From assembly GCA_013054445.1 (NCBI GenBank), contig JAAMPI010001111.1, positions 1 through 19,601 of the forward strand: a DNA stretch of 19,601 nt, given 5' to 3'. This document shows positions 18,575 through 19,601 of this stretch, in pieces. This DNA comes from Cudoniella acicularis (lineage: Eukaryota > Ascomycota > Leotiomycetes > Helotiales > Helotiaceae). Position 1 is the first letter of the stretch. Each line of letters begins with the position of its first letter. The position numbers were made by a program, and so were the translations under genes. The notes beneath the pieces are model-generated. The model ran no database searches. It was not told where the DNA came from and was given only the letters and a program-made list of their open reading frames with translations.

Positions 18575-19115
18575 GGAAACGACAGGCGCTTAGGTAGTAA
18601 GGTTTAACGTGAAAGTGAAAAGGATAGGGAGGGAAACGTCTAGGCTATGTTTTTATACCTTTAAGAATACGGAAGTTATAACTAGTAAGCAATTATACTA
18701 TACTCTCTTTCTTTGTTTTCCTTCTCCTTCCTTTTCCTTTTTTCTTCCCTTTTTATAATATCTAGACTAGACTCTATAATTTATTTATATTAATAGGCTA
18801 TAATTCGGAATAAGTACTAATTATACCTTCCTTATTATATATCACCGTTCTATCACGTATTAAATCCCTGACTATCCGAACTCGAACTAGACTTATAAAA
18901 CTAAAATTAGATTCGGTAAGGGAATTAAAAAAAGTACTAAATCTATATGCTCCTAGAGTTATACCTACTCCCCGGTGACGGTATATTTAATGCCCGATAA
19001 GGATAGAGTGATAAGATAGAAAGGATTTAAAAGTTTATAATATAAGAGCTACGCTAATATTAGCGGATTAAAAAGTCATAAGAGAGTAAGCCGTAGTCCC
19101 CGCTCATTTTTATAG
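18575..19115. other. Intergenic with a pyrimidine tract, no gene seen
   Basis: Downstream of the ferric-reductase relic. A strongly T/C-rich stretch lies at 18703-18755, of the sort found in fungal promoters or 3' regions. The rest is TA-rich. No convincing frame; it likely includes the promoter of the gene starting at 19116. Confidence 0.4.
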
Positions 19116-19601
19116 ATGTCAGGCAATAAGATTATAGAGCCTAAATAAGATCCCTAAGACTTAACCGATGCTAAAAATATACTCGGAGCTAGAACTAGCT
19201 CCTCTAAGGACGTAATATGGTTATCTTAGTAGGGTAAGGGGATTATAAAAGATATCGTATACGCTAAACCAAAACTTAGATCAATTATAAACTTATAAGA
19301 AAATAAACATATATAAAGTCAGGAGGCTAAAATCGCGTCTTATGCTCCCGGTGTCCGACCCTATCCCTATCGACACTGAAATTGCCCGCAACGAAGGGAC
19401 GTCAGTAGCAACTGAGGCCACTAGTGAAAGCCTGCTAGCCCCTAGAATCGCTCAGACTCCTAGTCTCTTTAAGATGATTGAGCAAAGGAATAAGGAAAAT
19501 GACCGATTAAGGCACAAGCTTGCGTACTAGCGGACAAAGTAAGGGGGGGAATTATATCTCCTAGAAGAGGTGAGACTGGTTATCTAAAATCTCTAATAGG
19601 C
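19116..19601 (+). pseudogene. 5' part of a coiled-coil gene at the RIP edge, runs off the window
   Basis: A frame from ATG 19116 (MSGNKIIEPK) reads through to about 19325 with TAA/TAG stops. The next frame, from ATG 19342 (MLPVSDPIPIDTEIARNEG), is fully open for 62 codons and then meets TAG at 19528. It continues as QRTK-stop-GGELYLLEEVRLVI to the end of the window, reading stops as Gln. The open part keeps CAG, CAA, TCA and GCA codons, so it is barely mutated, while both sides are. LFKMIEQRNKENDRLRHKLAY and what follows is a clear coiled coil. The two frames differ by one base, so they could be one gene with an indel, or the gene may start at 19342. No family is recognised; the 3' end is outside. 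Confidence 0.55.

Noticed and set aside
1..19601. tRNA, rRNA or CRISPR elements
   Set aside because: No cloverleaf-like or rRNA-like conserved stretch was noticed, and the tandem repeats have no spacers.

Overview
This window looks like about 19 kb of a filamentous ascomycete (Pezizomycotina) genome that has been heavily damaged by repeat-induced point mutation (RIP). By eye, CpA and TpG are strongly depleted and TpA is in excess from about 300 to about 19,320, while CpG is retained. The two ends (1 to about 260, and about 19,330 to 19,530) have ordinary CpA/TpG. No long normal ORF survives in the block. If TAA/TAG are read as former Gln or Trp codons (CAA/CAG/TGG), long coherent reading frames appear, with short GT-AG introns of 44-55 bp, as is usual in these fungi. 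In the best-supported frames TGA appears only at the end, which is what CpA-to-TpA mutation predicts.

Left part (302-3832): a minus-strand relic ending at 302, with a Lys/Ala repeat tail and a 17-bp tandem repeat, and a plus-strand coiled-coil relic ending at 3832. Single Ns are scattered only through 628-3696. Next is a divergent pair of unrecognised coiled-coil-type genes: minus 4221-5230 (one proposed intron, 318 codons) and plus 5894-6823 (309 codons in one frame). A 12-bp minisatellite follows at about 7187-7353.

Centre (7.6-11 kb): four-exon MFS drug:H+ antiporter pseudogene (7742-9410) with a TATA box upstream, an unidentified multi-pass membrane protein relic (about 9412-10034) and a two-exon AP-1-like bZIP factor (10035-10926), all on plus. 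Then comes a minus-strand relic with diverged internal repeats (about 11275-12465) and plus-strand relics of unknown function (about 12790-14430 and 14631-15326). The last overlaps a codon-aligned minus-strand candidate (15024-15899), and the sequence alone does not settle which is real.

Right part: a divergent pair made of a two-exon MADS-box (SRF-type) gene (minus 16122-16570) and a five-exon ferric-reductase/NOX-type flavocytochrome (plus 16746-18574). Reconstructed exon lengths of the MFS, MADS and reductase genes all sum to multiples of three, a strong internal check. At the right edge a coiled-coil gene (19116 to the window end) straddles the RIP boundary.

Together the identified relics are a transporter, a membrane protein, a metalloreductase and two transcription factors. 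That resembles an accessory or metabolite gene neighbourhood rather than a transposon nest. RIP of such genes implies they once lay in a duplicated segment; I infer this, as the other copy is not in view.
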